NCBI GenBank assembly: GCA_946699065.1 | Contig: CAMPDV010001765.1 | Location: 39,082 to 103,081 of the forward strand | DNA from: Loxodes magnus | Taxonomy: Eukaryota > Ciliophora > Karyorelictea > Loxodida > Loxodidae | Reading direction: 5' to 3' | DNA: 64,000 nt | Shown: positions 1-12,853 of the stretch, one piece after another | How the letters are laid out: each line of letters begins with the position of its first letter | Position numbering within the stretch: the stretch's first letter is position 1 | The notes under the pieces: generated by a model | What the model was told of the DNA's origin: nothing | Seen by the model: the letters and a program-made list of their open reading frames with translations, nothing else | Databases searched by the model: none | Made by a program: the position numbers and the translations under genes

Positions 1-982
1 AAATAAAGGTATAAAAAATTAAATCATGCTTGCTTTATATTTTACTAAAACAAAATAAAATTAATTTAGTGTTAAGTAATTTAAATAATCTAAAGTAATC
101 TTATTAAATTTTTTAATTTTTACTCATTTTTATTTTAGTTTTTTATTATAAATAAGATAAAAAAGTAAAAATATAGAAAACAATTGATAAACAAAATTTT
201 AATATTTATTTAAATTAAAAAGATTAATTAAATAATTATGAGAAAAGTTGGTTGCTCCATTTGATTAATCATTTTTAAATAATTTATTTTATAAAACTAA
301 TTCAAAAAATTTAAATAATTAATCTTATATTTAATTATTTATTTTAAACAAAAATAATTTTTATAAAATATAATTTAAATTAAAAACCTTTAATTAAGTA
401 AATACGAGATAATTAAATTACTTTAATAAAGAATCTATAAATAAATATTTACTAAAAATGAATCTAGCATTATATAAAATTAAAGTCACCAAATAAAATA
501 AAATAAAAAAAGAAAGCCTTTTAAAATCTAAAATTTAATATCTAAGTTAAATTAATAATTAAAAGTTCTAAAATTTCTATTAATTAAAAACTCTGTAAGA
601 AAAGAAGCAAAATTGATAATTTAAATTATAAAGTTTGCGAATAATGTTAGATTAGTGTGAGATCAAAAGTTTAATAAAATATAAAAATTTTAAAAAAATT
701 AAAAAAAATAAAAATAAGGTTAAAATTAAATAAAAACAAAAACAAATATATAAAATATAAAAAATATAAAAAATAATTAAAATTAAACAAAAAAGGAATC
801 TAAAAAAATATCTAAGAAAATTGAAAAGATAATCTTAGTCTAAATTAATTTCAAAAAACTTAAAAAAAATTTAAACTTACTGATCAATCTTTTTAAAACA
901 ACAGAATCACTAAAATAATACAAAATACTAAAAGCACAGAATTGATTAAAATAAAAATAGCTTATAAAATAACTTTATAGCT
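1..982. other. AT-rich DNA without recognised gene
   Basis: This stretch is nearly pure A/T homopolymer runs and short AT repeats. I see no protein motif, tRNA fold or GC-rich island on either strand. It leads into the inverted satellite copy that begins near 983. Confidence 0.6.
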
Positions 983-2240
983 ATCATTATTACTGATTTA
1001 ATTTATTATTATTGTAATCTCAGAGCCTATCAAAAATAAGACATAAACGATTATCATTGAGTTTAATTTTTAAACCCTATTCTTTAAACTACTTAAAATA
1101 TAATTTTTAAAAATAAGATGGAAAAAAAATTTATGATGTTTAAAAAGATTAGAAATGATTAAACAATGTAATTTATCAAATAAGCTGCTTATAGAAACTA
1201 GTTTAGTTTTCTCTTAAGGAGTATCAAATAGTTACTTTTTGAATTAGTTAGATGATATTATTAAACATTAGAAACTTTGAGAAATGCTAAAGTTTTATAA
1301 TATATGAGAACTATTTATGGCTCTGATGCCTAGCGAATAATATGGCACTAGATGCCTCCACGAGGACAAGCTCGGAAAAACCTAACTTGAGGGTTTTAGT
1401 ATGTAGTTTGACTAACAGTGTTACGAACTTTTATGTTATTCAAGAAAGAGCGTTGGAAATAAAAAAATAATTTAAATAAGCAGATTCCCCGAAGCAGGCT
1501 CATAAAAACAAAAAGTATGAGAACATTTTTTTAATGTTGAAAGGGCTGCGCGTCTAGAAGGTGCGCTCTATAATAATGTTTATAAGAAACTTGGAACTAA
1601 AGAAAAATAATTAAATTGTTTAAAAAGAAACACATTAACTAAAAAAATAAGCAATTTTTTTAGTTATATAAAATTTATAAAAAATCGGAGTGTTTAAAAA
1701 GCATCTTTCTTTTAAATTGTAAATAAAAGTGAAAATAAAGTTGAAAAAGTTATAAAAAAGAGAATCAATGGATATAAAATAGTATTTATCATATTAAATA
1801 AGTTTATTTCGTTTAAAGGGAAAAGAAAAAAAGAAAGGTGTATTAACAACACAAACAAATAAATTTCTAAATATTAAAAGCTGTCAGCATTATTATAAAT
1901 AAATTAAAATAATTAGAAATTTATTAAAATACTTTAATATAGTTTTGAAAAATGGAAGAAGAAATTGACAGTTTTGTGACTCTTTTTATTAAAAAATAAA
2001 AATTTTTTTTTGCTATTACTGATTTAATCTATCATTATAGGAGTCTCTAATTCTTTTCTATCAAATCAAAAAAATTAAACTTTTATCATTGAGTTTAATT
2101 TTTAAACCCTATTCTTTAAACTACTTAAAATATAATTTTAAAAAATAAGATGGAAAAAAAATTTATGATGTTTAAAAAGATTATAGAAATGATTTATGAT
2201 TTAATAATGTTATGTAATTTATAAAATAAACTGGTTAAGC
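983..2240 (-). repeat. Satellite patch 1 (one unit plus a partial unit), inverted
   Basis: A block containing a line equivalent to the satellite at 58.4-64 kb, but in reverse complement, occurs at about 1057-1130 and again at about 2082-2170. This gives one diverged tandem unit of about 1,026 bp plus part of a second. The unit holds the SINE-like S1 core at about 1308-1582, with its 3' hairpin ending in GCGCTCTATAATAAT. It is longer and more diverged than the units at the right end of the window, so it looks like an older relative. Boundaries are approximate. Confidence 0.75.
1308..1582 (+). mobile_element. S1 SINE-like core inside satellite patch 1
   Basis: The block shares successive segments with the elements at 15.2 kb and 18.0 kb and with the 775-bp satellite: a GCTCTGATGC-type start, a CCACGAGGAC segment, a CCTAACTTGAGGGTTT segment, a GTATGAGAACATTTTTTT segment, and a 3' hairpin (GGGCTGCGCG ... 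GTGCGCTCTATAATAAT). The GGTTTGAC-like segment of other copies vaguely resembles a pol III B box. The tRNA origin is inference. Confidence 0.6.
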
Positions 2241-5200
2241 TTAAAGATATGAAGTTATTAATAATTTTCTTTTTCTTTTTTTGTTTTTGTTTTTTTATTT
2301 TTCCTTTTTTAAATTTAATTAATTCTTTATTTAAATTTTTCTTTATCATTTATTTAGGTTTTAGTTCATATCTTAGTATTATCTTTGTTTTGTTTTACTT
2401 TATAACAATTTCCTTTTTCTTTGAATTTACTATTTATTTAAAAAATATTTTATTTCTGTTGTAATAAAATACTATCTTTATATAAACTAAGGTTGAATTA
2501 ATTAAATAAAACACATATTTAAAAATCCTTATAAGACAGAAGAAGATTGATAAACATCAAAAAGCAGGCAAAAAATATTAGACTGCTTTGTCAATAAAAA
2601 AAAATTTGAATCTCTAACCCGCAATCAAGCTCCTATACTATACTAAGATCTGAAGTGTGAATAAATTTTTAGATGCTGAAAATTTTCTCTATTACTTCAA
2701 TATTTCATACTAATGGACTTTATTTTAGAAACTATATAAAGCAGGAAAATTATTAGAATAGAGGGTTGCATTGTTTATATCTAAGCTACTTAATGATCTA
2801 ATATATATCAAACATAGTTCAAAGTCAAAAGCATCTCATAGTTGAAACGTTACCCGCATTTTATTTTGAAAGTTCTTTGATTAACTTGAAGAGATAATTT
2901 CTAAACTAAATAGTATTATAGTAAACTTATTCCTAGATCTAAGGCTTTAATCATATGGTATCAGATGGAGCAATCATAAGATCAGTAATTAAATGGTTGA
3001 TAGATAGTCAGAAATAAAGTAATACAAATATGAATAAAGGAAAGAAGAGCGGAGTGCTTAAAGGTAATATATACTTATGGAAAAGAAGCTAATTCTATGT
3101 GTAGTGAAATCTAACTTAAGCTTGCAGATCTAAATATATCTACTTAGTATATTCTTAATATAGATTCTGTACAATGTTGACTTCATAAAGTTTTCAAGAG
3201 GAATAACCTACAAATTTTTACATTATTTTAAATAATTTCCATAGTCGACTTAAGGAATAATAGCGACTAAAGTTATTGGAACTAATACTAAGCATATTGT
3301 TATTTAAGTTCACTTACCATAAATATTAACTAAGCAAAGGAAAAGATAAATTATTATGCTACTAACTGAATAGTTTTTATTGATTTAGTCATCAGAAGTA
3401 TTTTATGTAAAGCCAAGTTAATAAATAACTAAGGATATTTATATAAATATCATACTGCATACTTACATTTCAATTTAGGCTTATCTATAGACATTCTAAA
3501 TAAAATATCGAAGTAAAACTTAAAATTTTCTCTGGAAGGCAATTAAGTTAAAAAAAAGCTCAATAAGTAAAGAAACTAAAGAATATAGTTTAGTATAGAG
3601 ACTTATATTTATTCTTTAGTAACAAAGAAGCATAAAAGAAGGGATTGTCTTAATTACTCAGGAATAAACAATTCTTCTGACATATATTTAAAAATGATAT
3701 TCATATGATATAATCCTATATTTATACTTTGTTTATAACTACGTAAAACCTACAGATGGCTCAGATATACATTTAATTTATTTAATTTTACCTGGAATTC
3801 CTTTAAAATTTTTTGTTTTTAAAGAATTTTCTCAATAAAGCAACATTCTTATATCTTGTAATTTCATCTTAAATAATTTAAAGTGTATAAAAAGCTAAAT
3901 TGATGAATTATAGGTAGCAAGATATAAAGAAAGGATTTTTTAAGAGTAAATAATTCAAAAATAGTAAACTAAGAAGAAAATTAGCCAGAGTTAAATAACT
4001 ACATTACATTCAAGTTCAATAGTTAAGATATAAGGTATTTAATATCTTTATTTCCTTCTCCAATTTTTTCAAATTAAAAACCTTATACCATGATATAAGT
4101 ATGTACCTTTTTATTTGTTCTCCTTGAAAATTTAGAATAAATTGTTTCTGTAATTTATCTAAAGATTTTAATATTAAGAGAAAATAACCCCAAAAGAATA
4201 CTTTAAATGAAAATAATTAAATATTTAATTAAGTGAATATAATCTTAGTCAAATAGTTCACTAATATCAATATCCTAAATGAAGGAACTTAATAAATATC
4301 ATTTAATTAATTAAATAAATGAAAATTATCTCAAAAAACGATTACTAGAAATAGACGTTCATATAACTAAAATTAGAAATATTTACCTAGTTTTTGAACT
4401 TTAATTTAAATTTCCAGCCTTCTTGAAATCTCTTCCAGAAGCATGGCTAAATCTTGTTTTGATTTATATACTTTGAAACATTTTGAATCTACTTGAATTT
4501 GTAGAGCAAAATAAGAATAAATTTATTTTTTTAAGCTATTTTTTGAAATAAAGTGCCTAGAAAAAAAGTTTATTAGGCTGAAGCTAGATATATTAAAGAT
4601 ATTTGATAGATATTTTATTTATTTTTCTCTATTGCTAGCCTTTATCTTCAATTAATTTTTTTAAAGAATTTAAAGCAAAAAGAAATGTTGTAAAGAATCC
4701 TATAAATTCCAAAATAGTTGCTAATAGAAGAGATAAATAAATCACTTTATCTCCCACTTGATTCTTCATTTCTGTTTGTCTTAGAACTAGTATTTTCTAA
4801 GCTTATCCTTCTTGTCTTTACTGCTACCCTTGCATGCTTCTTTCTTCCTTTAAGAATTTCTAAAACAATGTTCTCTTTTAAAGAATTTAACTTTCTTAAT
4901 CTTTTCCTTACAATTTGCTAAGAATTATTCTTCTAAATAGCTTTATTTTCTAATTCACAAATCACTTTATTAAAGCTTTATTCTGAATATTCTTAATCCT
5001 AAGTAATACTTTCCTATTGACATCACTACTCTTACTACTTTTAAAATCTTATAACAGTTCTAAAATTCCTCTTACTAATCTAATCTACTATTGATCTGGT
5101 ATTTAAACTGTTTGCAAAGCTGCATCCGATATAGTTAATTCAGTAGTTGCTAGTAAGCTAAATTTTTTTAATTATATTTGGGCAATTTCATATTAAATTT

Positions 5201-7153
5201 TCTGCTTATCTCATTTTTAAAACAGCATGAGACATCCTTGTTCCTCAACAAATGAAATTTATGATTTTAAGACAGACTAAAAAAGTTAATATCTACAAAA
5301 GATAGATATGCTTCTGACTAGGTAGTTAAACTAATAAAGGAACAATTCGTTACTTTATCTTTGTTATATTTTTTTGTACGAGGAATCAACTTTCAAATTA
5401 TAGAAAGCTGGTTAGCAAACTTTAACTCAGTGGTTTTAAGATTTATTGAAACCTTATCTTTAGATGGACATTAAACACGTTGAATTTAGATTGAGCATGT
5501 ATGCTTAGAAATTTGCTTGCTAGATTCTTTTATTTTTCTTTCTAATGATCTAATTAAATTCTCTCTGCTGTAAAAAAACTTAATCTTCATATTCTTAACT
5601 TGGATATAGCTTTCTTAGGTACTAAACTTTAAAAACTTATCTCTAAAATTTATAAATACATCTTGATCTGGATAAAAGATTGGATGTGACTGCTACAACA
5701 CTACAGCAGATACAGGACTTTTCTCTCATATATGATTTTAATAAAATACATATTAACGTCATTCTACTAGAAATAGAGCCAAAAAATTCTTGCTCCAAGA
5801 GTAGCAACTTTCAAAAGTTATTTTAAATCTAAAAGGAGAATTATGAACTTAATTTTATATTTTTTCCGATAAAATTAACTTTTCTTAATATTCATTAAAT
5901 TTTGTTTCTGAATATTAGAACTGGCATAAACATCATTACTATTGCAATTAAAAATGAAATGTTAAATACTTAATTATTTATATTTCTTTCTCTTCAATTC
6001 AAATTAAAAAATAAGTTTCATCATAATAATTGTTTTAGATTAATTATATATTTTTTAAGATTCTATGAACAAGATTTTCCTTTCTCTGCCTTTTTCTTTT
6101 TCTGAATTTTTTTTGCATTTAAAATATTTTTATGTTCCCCTTTATATTATATTAATATTTATTTTAATATTTCTTTTTATTTATTTTCTTTTACTTTCTT
6201 TTATTTTCTTTTAATTGACCATTTTATAATATTTATATTTTTATAATTAATTCATATTATAAACTGAATAAAATAAATAATTATAAGCATATTATTTTAA
6301 ACTATTGATAGCTAACATTTATTATTTTTAACTATTTTTCTTAGAAAATTTAATATTTTTATAATATTTATTTAAGTTAATTTAATTATTTATTCATTTC
6401 AATTTTTTCTTTCATTTATTTATATTATTTTTCAATTTATTTTGTTTTTATTTGATTATGAATTCTTAGTCTCATCTTCTCTTCTATAATCTAATTTCAG
6501 CTATTTCCTTTTTATTATTTTAATTCATATTTATTCTTTTTTATTTCGCCAGTTCTAACCAATAGCTCTATATTAATAATATCCTATTAAACTCCAAAAT
6601 ATAAAAATAATAATAAATATAATTTAATCTAAACATATCTCTTTTAATACTAAACATAGGTATAATATCTAGATATTAACAAAGCTTATTATAAGTTAAT
6701 TATAATAAAATTAAATAAAAATAGCTTTCTAGTAAATAAATTATTATAAGTACTTTAATTGTTTTGTATTAAGTAATAATACTTAATATTCTACTTCTAT
6801 ATATTTATATACTTATATTCAGATACTCTTCCTTAGCTTTTTATCTACTATTGTTATAATTCTTATGTATCAAGTATGAGAATTTAGCTATGGGAATTCC
6901 TTTCTATTTATGTGAATATTTTATTTACTTATATAATTACTTTATTTATTTCTAGTTATGCTATGGATTCTTTATAGTTATAGTTAGTGTAGTTAGGTAG
7001 AAATTATATTGATATAATGAAGGGAAATAATTATGCCTAGTGCTAGTTATTTAATTAAGAATTTAAAATAAAATAAATATGGAAGTTGTTTGTTTAATTT
7101 TAGTTTAAATCTAACGTAAATGTGCGTGATTGCTTTAAGGGTAATTAAAAAAA
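2241..7153. other. Long stretch without recognised gene
   Basis: About 2.5-5.8 kb has slightly higher complexity than pure intergenic DNA and is open on the plus strand for long distances when TAA/TAG are read as Gln. In this code that means little, and no family motif is visible. About 5.85-7.0 kb is strongly T-rich, typical of the spacers here. Short standard-code frames at 2249-2464 and 4718-4921 are low-complexity and not supported. A decayed transposon or gene in 2.5-5.8 kb is possible but unproven. Confidence 0.45.
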
Positions 7154-10100
7154 ATGTCTGAATCGTCCGAGATGGCTAAATGTCCTGCTGCTTGTAAAGA
7201 AGATTTCGATATTTTGGATAAGATTCCAATGTTATTACCATGTGGTCATAAGATTTGTATAGAATGTGCTAATGATCAGTATAGGCCTAATAAAATTCTG
7301 AAATGTAGCTAATAAAATTGCCAGAAGTCGCATAAGATAAACCCCATTAATTTAAATAAGGACAGTTAACTTCTGAAAAGCTTAGAATAAAAGGTGATAC
7401 TAGAAAATATATCTCAGCTTGAAAGTCTATAAGCAAGATTAACAAAAACTTAGGCATAATTGGCTTAAAAATAATCATTTCTGACTTAATAAATTATACT
7501 ACATCTCAATAACTACGTATTAAAAAATAATATAGCATTATAAAAAGAGATTAGATAAATAACAAAAAATATAAAAAAGCTTTTAAACTTCTAAAAACAA
7601 TAATAAAAACTAATGAATCAAAATGCTAATCATTAGTAAATATTATAAAAAGGCTATAATACGTAAATAGAAAAAAAAGCCTAATAGTTAACGACTAGAT
7701 CTAATGAAATAATATAATAAGATTCGTAGTTAATTACTAGTGTATATGAAGAATTAGATAACTTAAAAAGCAAAATGAATCAAGTAATTACAGTTAACAG
7801 CAATATAAAAAAAAATGAAAGAAATTAAAAATAAGAAATTGAAAAGTTAATCTAAGAAAAGATTCTTTCAGAAAATCTGATAAAAAGTTTAATAAAAGAG
7901 AAAGAAGAATTTGAAAAGCAAATGAGCTTTATAAAAACTTAAAAACTAAAAAGTTAAATGTTATCAATAAAAATAGTATCACCCAAGAAAGAAAAATAAA
8001 AACTTGATGTGATAAATGATATAACAATATAAGAACTAAAAAAATAGATATAGTAGATTAAAATATTCTCTTAATATAATAAATTTGATTTAGAACTTAA
8101 AAAAAAATTAAAAGAAGAATATAAACTATCATCCATAAAAATAGAAGATGGGGATAAAATTTATTTGAAAGAGCGTAGGTTTGTATTTAAATCGAAAATA
8201 AAGGAAGTAAGTTTGGAATTTAAAATGAAAATAAAGACTGTAAGTTTGGAATTTAAAATGAAAATAAAGAGCGTAAGTTTGGAATTTAAAATGAAAATAA
8301 AGACTGTAAGTTTGGAATTTAAAATGAAAATAAAGACTGTAAGTTTGGAATTTAAAATGAAAATAAAGAGCGTAAGTTTGGAATTTAAAATGAAAATAAA
8401 GACTGTGAGTTTGGAATTTAAAATGAAAATAAAGAGCGTAAGTTTGGAATTTAAAATGAAAATAAAGCGTGTAAGTTTGGAATTTAAAATGAAAATAAAG
8501 AACGTAAGTTTGGAATTTAAAATGAAAATAAAGAGCGTAAGTTTGGAATTTAAAATGAAAATAAAGAGGGTAAGTTTGGAATTTAAAATGAAAATAAAGA
8601 CTGTAAGTTTGGAATTTAAAATGAAAATAAAGAGGGTAAGTTTGGAATTTAAAATGAAAATAAAGAGCGTAAGTTTGGAATTTAAAATGAAAATAAAGAA
8701 CGTAAGTTTGGCATTTAAAATGAAAATAAAGTACGTAAGTTTGGAATTTAAAATGAAAATAAAGAGCGTAAGTTTGGAATTTAAAATGAAAATAAAGACT
8801 GTAAGTTTGGAATTTAAAATGAAAATAAAGACTGTAAGTTTGGAATTTAAAATGAAAATAAAGAGCGTAAGTTTGCAATTTAAAATGAAAATAAAGAGGG
8901 TAAGTTTGGAATTTAAAATGAAAATAAAGCTCGTAGGTTTGGAATTTAAAATGAAAATAAAGTCAGTAAGTTTGGAATTTAAAATGAAAATAAAGAGCGT
9001 AAGTTTGGAATTTAAAATGAAAATAAAGACTGTAAGTTTGGAATTTAAAATGAAAATAAAGACTGTAAGTTTGGAATTTAAAATGAAAATAAAGAGGGTA
9101 AGTTTGCAATTTAAAATGAAAATAAAGAACGTAAGTTTGGAATTTAAAATGAAAATAAAGACAGTAAGTTTGGAATCTAAAATGAAAATAAAGTCAGTAA
9201 GTTTGGAATTTAAAATGAAAATAAAGAGCGTAAGTTTGGAATTTAAAATGAAAATAAAGACTGTAAGTTTGGAATTTAAAATGAAAATAAAGAGGGTAAG
9301 TTTGGAATTTAAAATGAAAATAAAGAGCGTAAGTTTGGAATTTAAAATGAAAATAAAGAGCGTAAGTTTGGAATTTAAAATGAAAATAAAGAGCGTAAGT
9401 TTGGAATTTAAAATGAAAATAAAGACTGTAAGTTTGGAATTTAAAATGAAAATAAAGAGGGTAAGTTTGTAATTTAAAATGAAAATAAAGAGCGTAAGTT
9501 TGGAATTTAAAATGAAAATAAAGAGCGTAAGTTTGGAATTTAAAATGAAAATAAAGAGCGTAAGTTTGGAATTTAAAATGAAAATAAAGTACGTAAGTTT
9601 GCAATTTAAAATGAAAATAAAGAACGTAAGTTTGGAATTTAAAATGAAAATAAAGAGGGTAAGTTTGGAATTTAAAATGAAAATAAAGCTCGTATGTTTG
9701 GAATTTAAAATGAAAATAAAGCTCGTAAGTTTGGAATTTAAAATGAAAATAAAGAGGGTAAGTTTGCAATTTAAAATGAAAATTAAGACTGTAAGTTTGG
9801 AATTTAAAATGAAAATAAAGAGCGTAAGTTTGGAATTTAAAATGAAAATAAAGACTGTAAGTTTGGAATTTAAAATGAAAATAAAGAGCGAAAGTTTGGA
9901 ATTTAAAATGAAAATAAAGACTGTAAGTTTGGAATTTAAAATGAAAATAAAGACTGTAAGTTTGGAATTTAAAATGAAAATAAAGAGCGTAAGTTTGCAA
10001 TTTAAAATGAAAATAAAGAACGTAAGTTTGGCATTTAAAATGAAAATAAAGAGGGTAAGTTTGGAATTTAAAATGAAAATAAAGAGCGTAAGTTTGGAAT

Positions 10101-12853
10101 TTAAAATGAAAATAAAGAGCGTAAGTTTGGAATTTAAAATGAAAATAAAGACTGTAAGTTTGCAATTTAAAATGAAAATAAAGAACGTAAGTTTGGAATT
10201 TAAAATGAAAATAAAGAGCGTAAGTTTGGAATTTAAAATGAAAATAAAGAGCGTAAGTTTGGAATTTAAAATGAAAATAAAGACTGTAAGTTTGGAATTT
10301 AAAATGAAAATAAAGACTGTAAGTTTGGAATTTAAAATGAAAATAAAGAGGGTAAGTTTGCAATTTAAAATGAAAATAAAGAACGTAAGTTTGGAATTTA
10401 AAATGAAAATAAAGACAGTAAGTTTGGAATCTAAAATGAAAATAAAGTCAGTAAGTTTGGAATTTAAAATGAAAATAAAGAGCGTAAGTTTGGAATTTAA
10501 AATGAAAATAAAGAGCGTAAGTTTGGAATTTAAAATGAAAATAAAGAGGGTAAGTTTGTAATTTAAAATGAAAATAAAGAGCGTAAGTTTGGAATTTAAA
10601 ATGAAAATAAAGAGCGTAAGTTTGGAATTTAAAATGAAAATAAAGAGCGTAAGTTTGGAATTTAAAATGAAAATAAAGTACGTAAGTTTGCAATTTAAAA
10701 TGAAAATAAAGAACGTAAGTTTGGAATTTAAAATGAAAATAAAGAGGGTAAGTTTGGAATTTAAAATGAAAATAAAGACTGTAAGTTTGGAATTTAAAAT
10801 GAAAATAAAGAGGGTAAGTTTGCAATTTAAAATGAAAATAAAGAACGTAAGTTTGGAATTTAAAATGAAAATAAAGACAGTAAGTTTGGAATCTAAAATG
10901 AAAATAAAGTCAGTAAGTTTGGAATTTAAAATGAAAATAAAGAGCGTAAGTTTGGAATTTAAAATGAAAATAAAGAACGTAAGTTTGGCATTTAAAATGA
11001 AAATAAAGTACGTAAGTTTGGAATTTAAAATGAAAATAAAGAGCGTAAGTTTGGAATTTAAAATGAAAATAAAGACTGTAAGTTTGGAATTTAAAATGAA
11101 AATAAAGACTGTAAGTTTGGAATTTAAAATGAAAATAAAGAGCGTAAGTTTGCAATTTAAAATGAAAATAAAGAGGGTAAGTTTGGAATTTAAAATGAAA
11201 ATAAAGCTCGTAGGTTTGGAATTTAAAATGAAAATAAAGTCAGTAAGTTTGGAATTTAAAATGAAAATAAAGACTGTAAGTTTGGAATTTAAAATGAAAA
11301 TAAAGAGGGTAAGTTTGGAATTTAAAATGAAAATAAAGAGCGTAAGTTTGGAATTTAAAATGAAAATAAAGAGCGTAAGTTTGGAATTTAAAATGAAAAT
11401 AAAGACTGTAAGTTTGGAATTTAAAATGAAAATAAAGACTGTAAGTTTGGAATTTAAAATGAAAATAAAGAGCGTAAGTTTGGAATTTAAAATGAAAATA
11501 AAGAACGTAAGTTTGGCATTTAAAATGAAAATAAAGAGGGTAAGTTTGGAATTTAAAATGAAAATAAAGAGCGTAAGTTTGGAATTTAAAATGAAAATAA
11601 AGAGCGTAAGTTTGGAATTTAAAATGAAAATAAAGACTGTAAGTTTGGAATTTAAAATGAAAATAAAGACTGTAAGTTTGGAATTTAAAATGAAAATAAA
11701 GAGGGTAAGTTTGCAATTTAAAATGAAAATAAAGAACGTAAGTTTGGAATTTAAAATGAAAATAAAGACAGTAAGTTTGGAATCTAAAATGAAAATAAAG
11801 TCAGTAAGTTTGGAATTTAAAATGAAAATAAAGAGCGTAAGTTTGGAATTTAAAATGAAAATAAAGACTGTAAGTTTGGAATTTAAAATGAAAATAAAGA
11901 GGGTAAGTTTGTAATTTAAAATGAAAATAAAGAGCGTAAGTTTGGAATTTAAAATGAAAATAAAGAGCGTAAGTTTGGAATTTAAAATGAAAATAAAGAG
12001 CGTAAGTTTGGAATTTAAAATGAAAATAAAGTACGTAAGTTTGCAATTTAAAATGAAAATAAAGAACGTAAGTTTGGAATTTAAAATGAAAATAAAGAGG
12101 GTAAGTTTGGAATTTAAAATGAAAATAAAGCTCGTATGTTTGGAATTTAAAATGAAAATAAAGAGGGTAAGTTTGCAATTTAAAATGAAAATTAAGACTG
12201 TAAGTTTGGAATTTAAAATGAAAATAAAGAGGGTAAGTTTGGAATTTAAAATGAAAATAAAGAGCGTAAGTTTGGAATTTCAAATGAAAATAAAGTCAGT
12301 AAGTTTGGAATTTAAAATGAAAATAAAGAGGGTAAGTTTGCAATTTAAAATGAAAATAAAGCTCGTAGGTTTGGAATTTAAAATGAAAATAAAGAGGGTA
12401 AGTTTGCAATTTAAAATGAAAATAAAGAACGTAAGTTTGTAATTTAAAATGAAAATAAAGAGCGTAAGTTTGGAATTTAAAATGAAAATAAAGACTGTAA
12501 GTTTGGAATTTAAAATGAAAATAAAGAGGGTAAGTTTGCAATTTAAAATGAAAATAAAGACAGTAAGTTTGGAATCTAAAATGAAAATAAAGTCAGTAAG
12601 TTTGGAATTTAAAATGAAAATAAAGTCAGTAAGTTTGGAATTTAAAATGAAAATAAAGCGTGTAAGTTTTTAAATTTCTAGGATTTCGTATTTTTTTATA
12701 ATTTATAGGGCGAAAATGATTTACTTTTAATTTACAAATTATTAACTTATTGATTTTTAGAATATTAAAGTTTTTTTGTTTTGTTTTGTTTTTTATTTTA
12801 TTTATTTTTATTATTTTCTGCTTTTTTTATTAATTAAAAAATCAATTTTATGA
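7154..12853 (+). CDS. RING, coiled-coil, ubiquitin-like and 11-residue-repeat protein (~1,899 aa)
   Basis: Read with TAA/TAG as Gln, one frame runs from ATG 7154 to the first in-frame TGA at 12851-12853. Residues 10-56 form a RING finger with spacing C-x3-C-x15-C-x-H-x2-C-x2-C-x12-C-x4-C, including the typical PCGHKIC core. Residues about 75-268 are a Gln/Lys/Glu-rich coiled coil. Residues about 269-341 look like a ubiquitin fold: an MLSIKIV strand, an LDVINDITIQELKKQI segment matching ubiquitin's TI-x-x-LK-x-x-I, then IEDGDKIYLKER matching its last strand. Residues 352-1836 are 135 copies of VSLEFKMKIKx. The last 63 residues are a Phe/Tyr/Ile-rich tail that may be untranslated if the real stop is earlier, since TGA also encodes Trp in this genome. 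RING proteins are usually E3 ubiquitin ligases, so ligase activity is an inference. The ATG is chosen because it lies just before the RING and follows an A-rich leader. No in-frame TGA interrupts it and the repeats have no frameshift, which suggests selection or very recent expansion. Confidence 0.85.
8207..12661. repeat. 33-bp tandem array, 135 units, no indels
   Basis: The first GTAAGTTTGG starts at 8207 and the terminal partial one at 12662. The difference, 4,455, is exactly 135 x 33, so no unit gains or loses a base. Each unit encodes VSLEFKMKIKx. The final codon varies strongly (ACT, ACA, AGC, TCA, AGG, CGT, AAC, TAC, CTC), and the fourth codon varies between GAA, CAA, GCA and TAA. Substitutions elsewhere are rare (examples are GTAGGT, GTATGT and TCT for TTT). 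Just before it, about 8175-8206, is a degenerate unit one base short. Blocks of units recur, showing segmental duplication inside the array. Confidence 0.97.

Noticed and set aside
2249..2464. Small Phe-rich membrane protein
   Set aside because: It is a T-rich run read in one frame, with no conserved motif.
8129..12541. Long open frames on the minus strand across the 33-bp array (repeating QTYxLYFHFKF)
   Set aside because: A 33-bp unit without a stop in a given frame stays open indefinitely. They have no domain at either end, whereas the plus strand joins a RING and a ubiquitin-like domain in frame.
8207..12661. CRISPR array
   Set aside because: The constant part is 30 nt but the variable part is only a triplet drawn from a few codons, units are contiguous and coding, and the genome is eukaryotic.
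8165..12673. Five separate plus-strand genes ending at TAA in the array
   Set aside because: All lie in the same frame as ATG 7154, and the separating TAA codons sit where Gln or Glu is usual, so it is one gene in the reassigned code.
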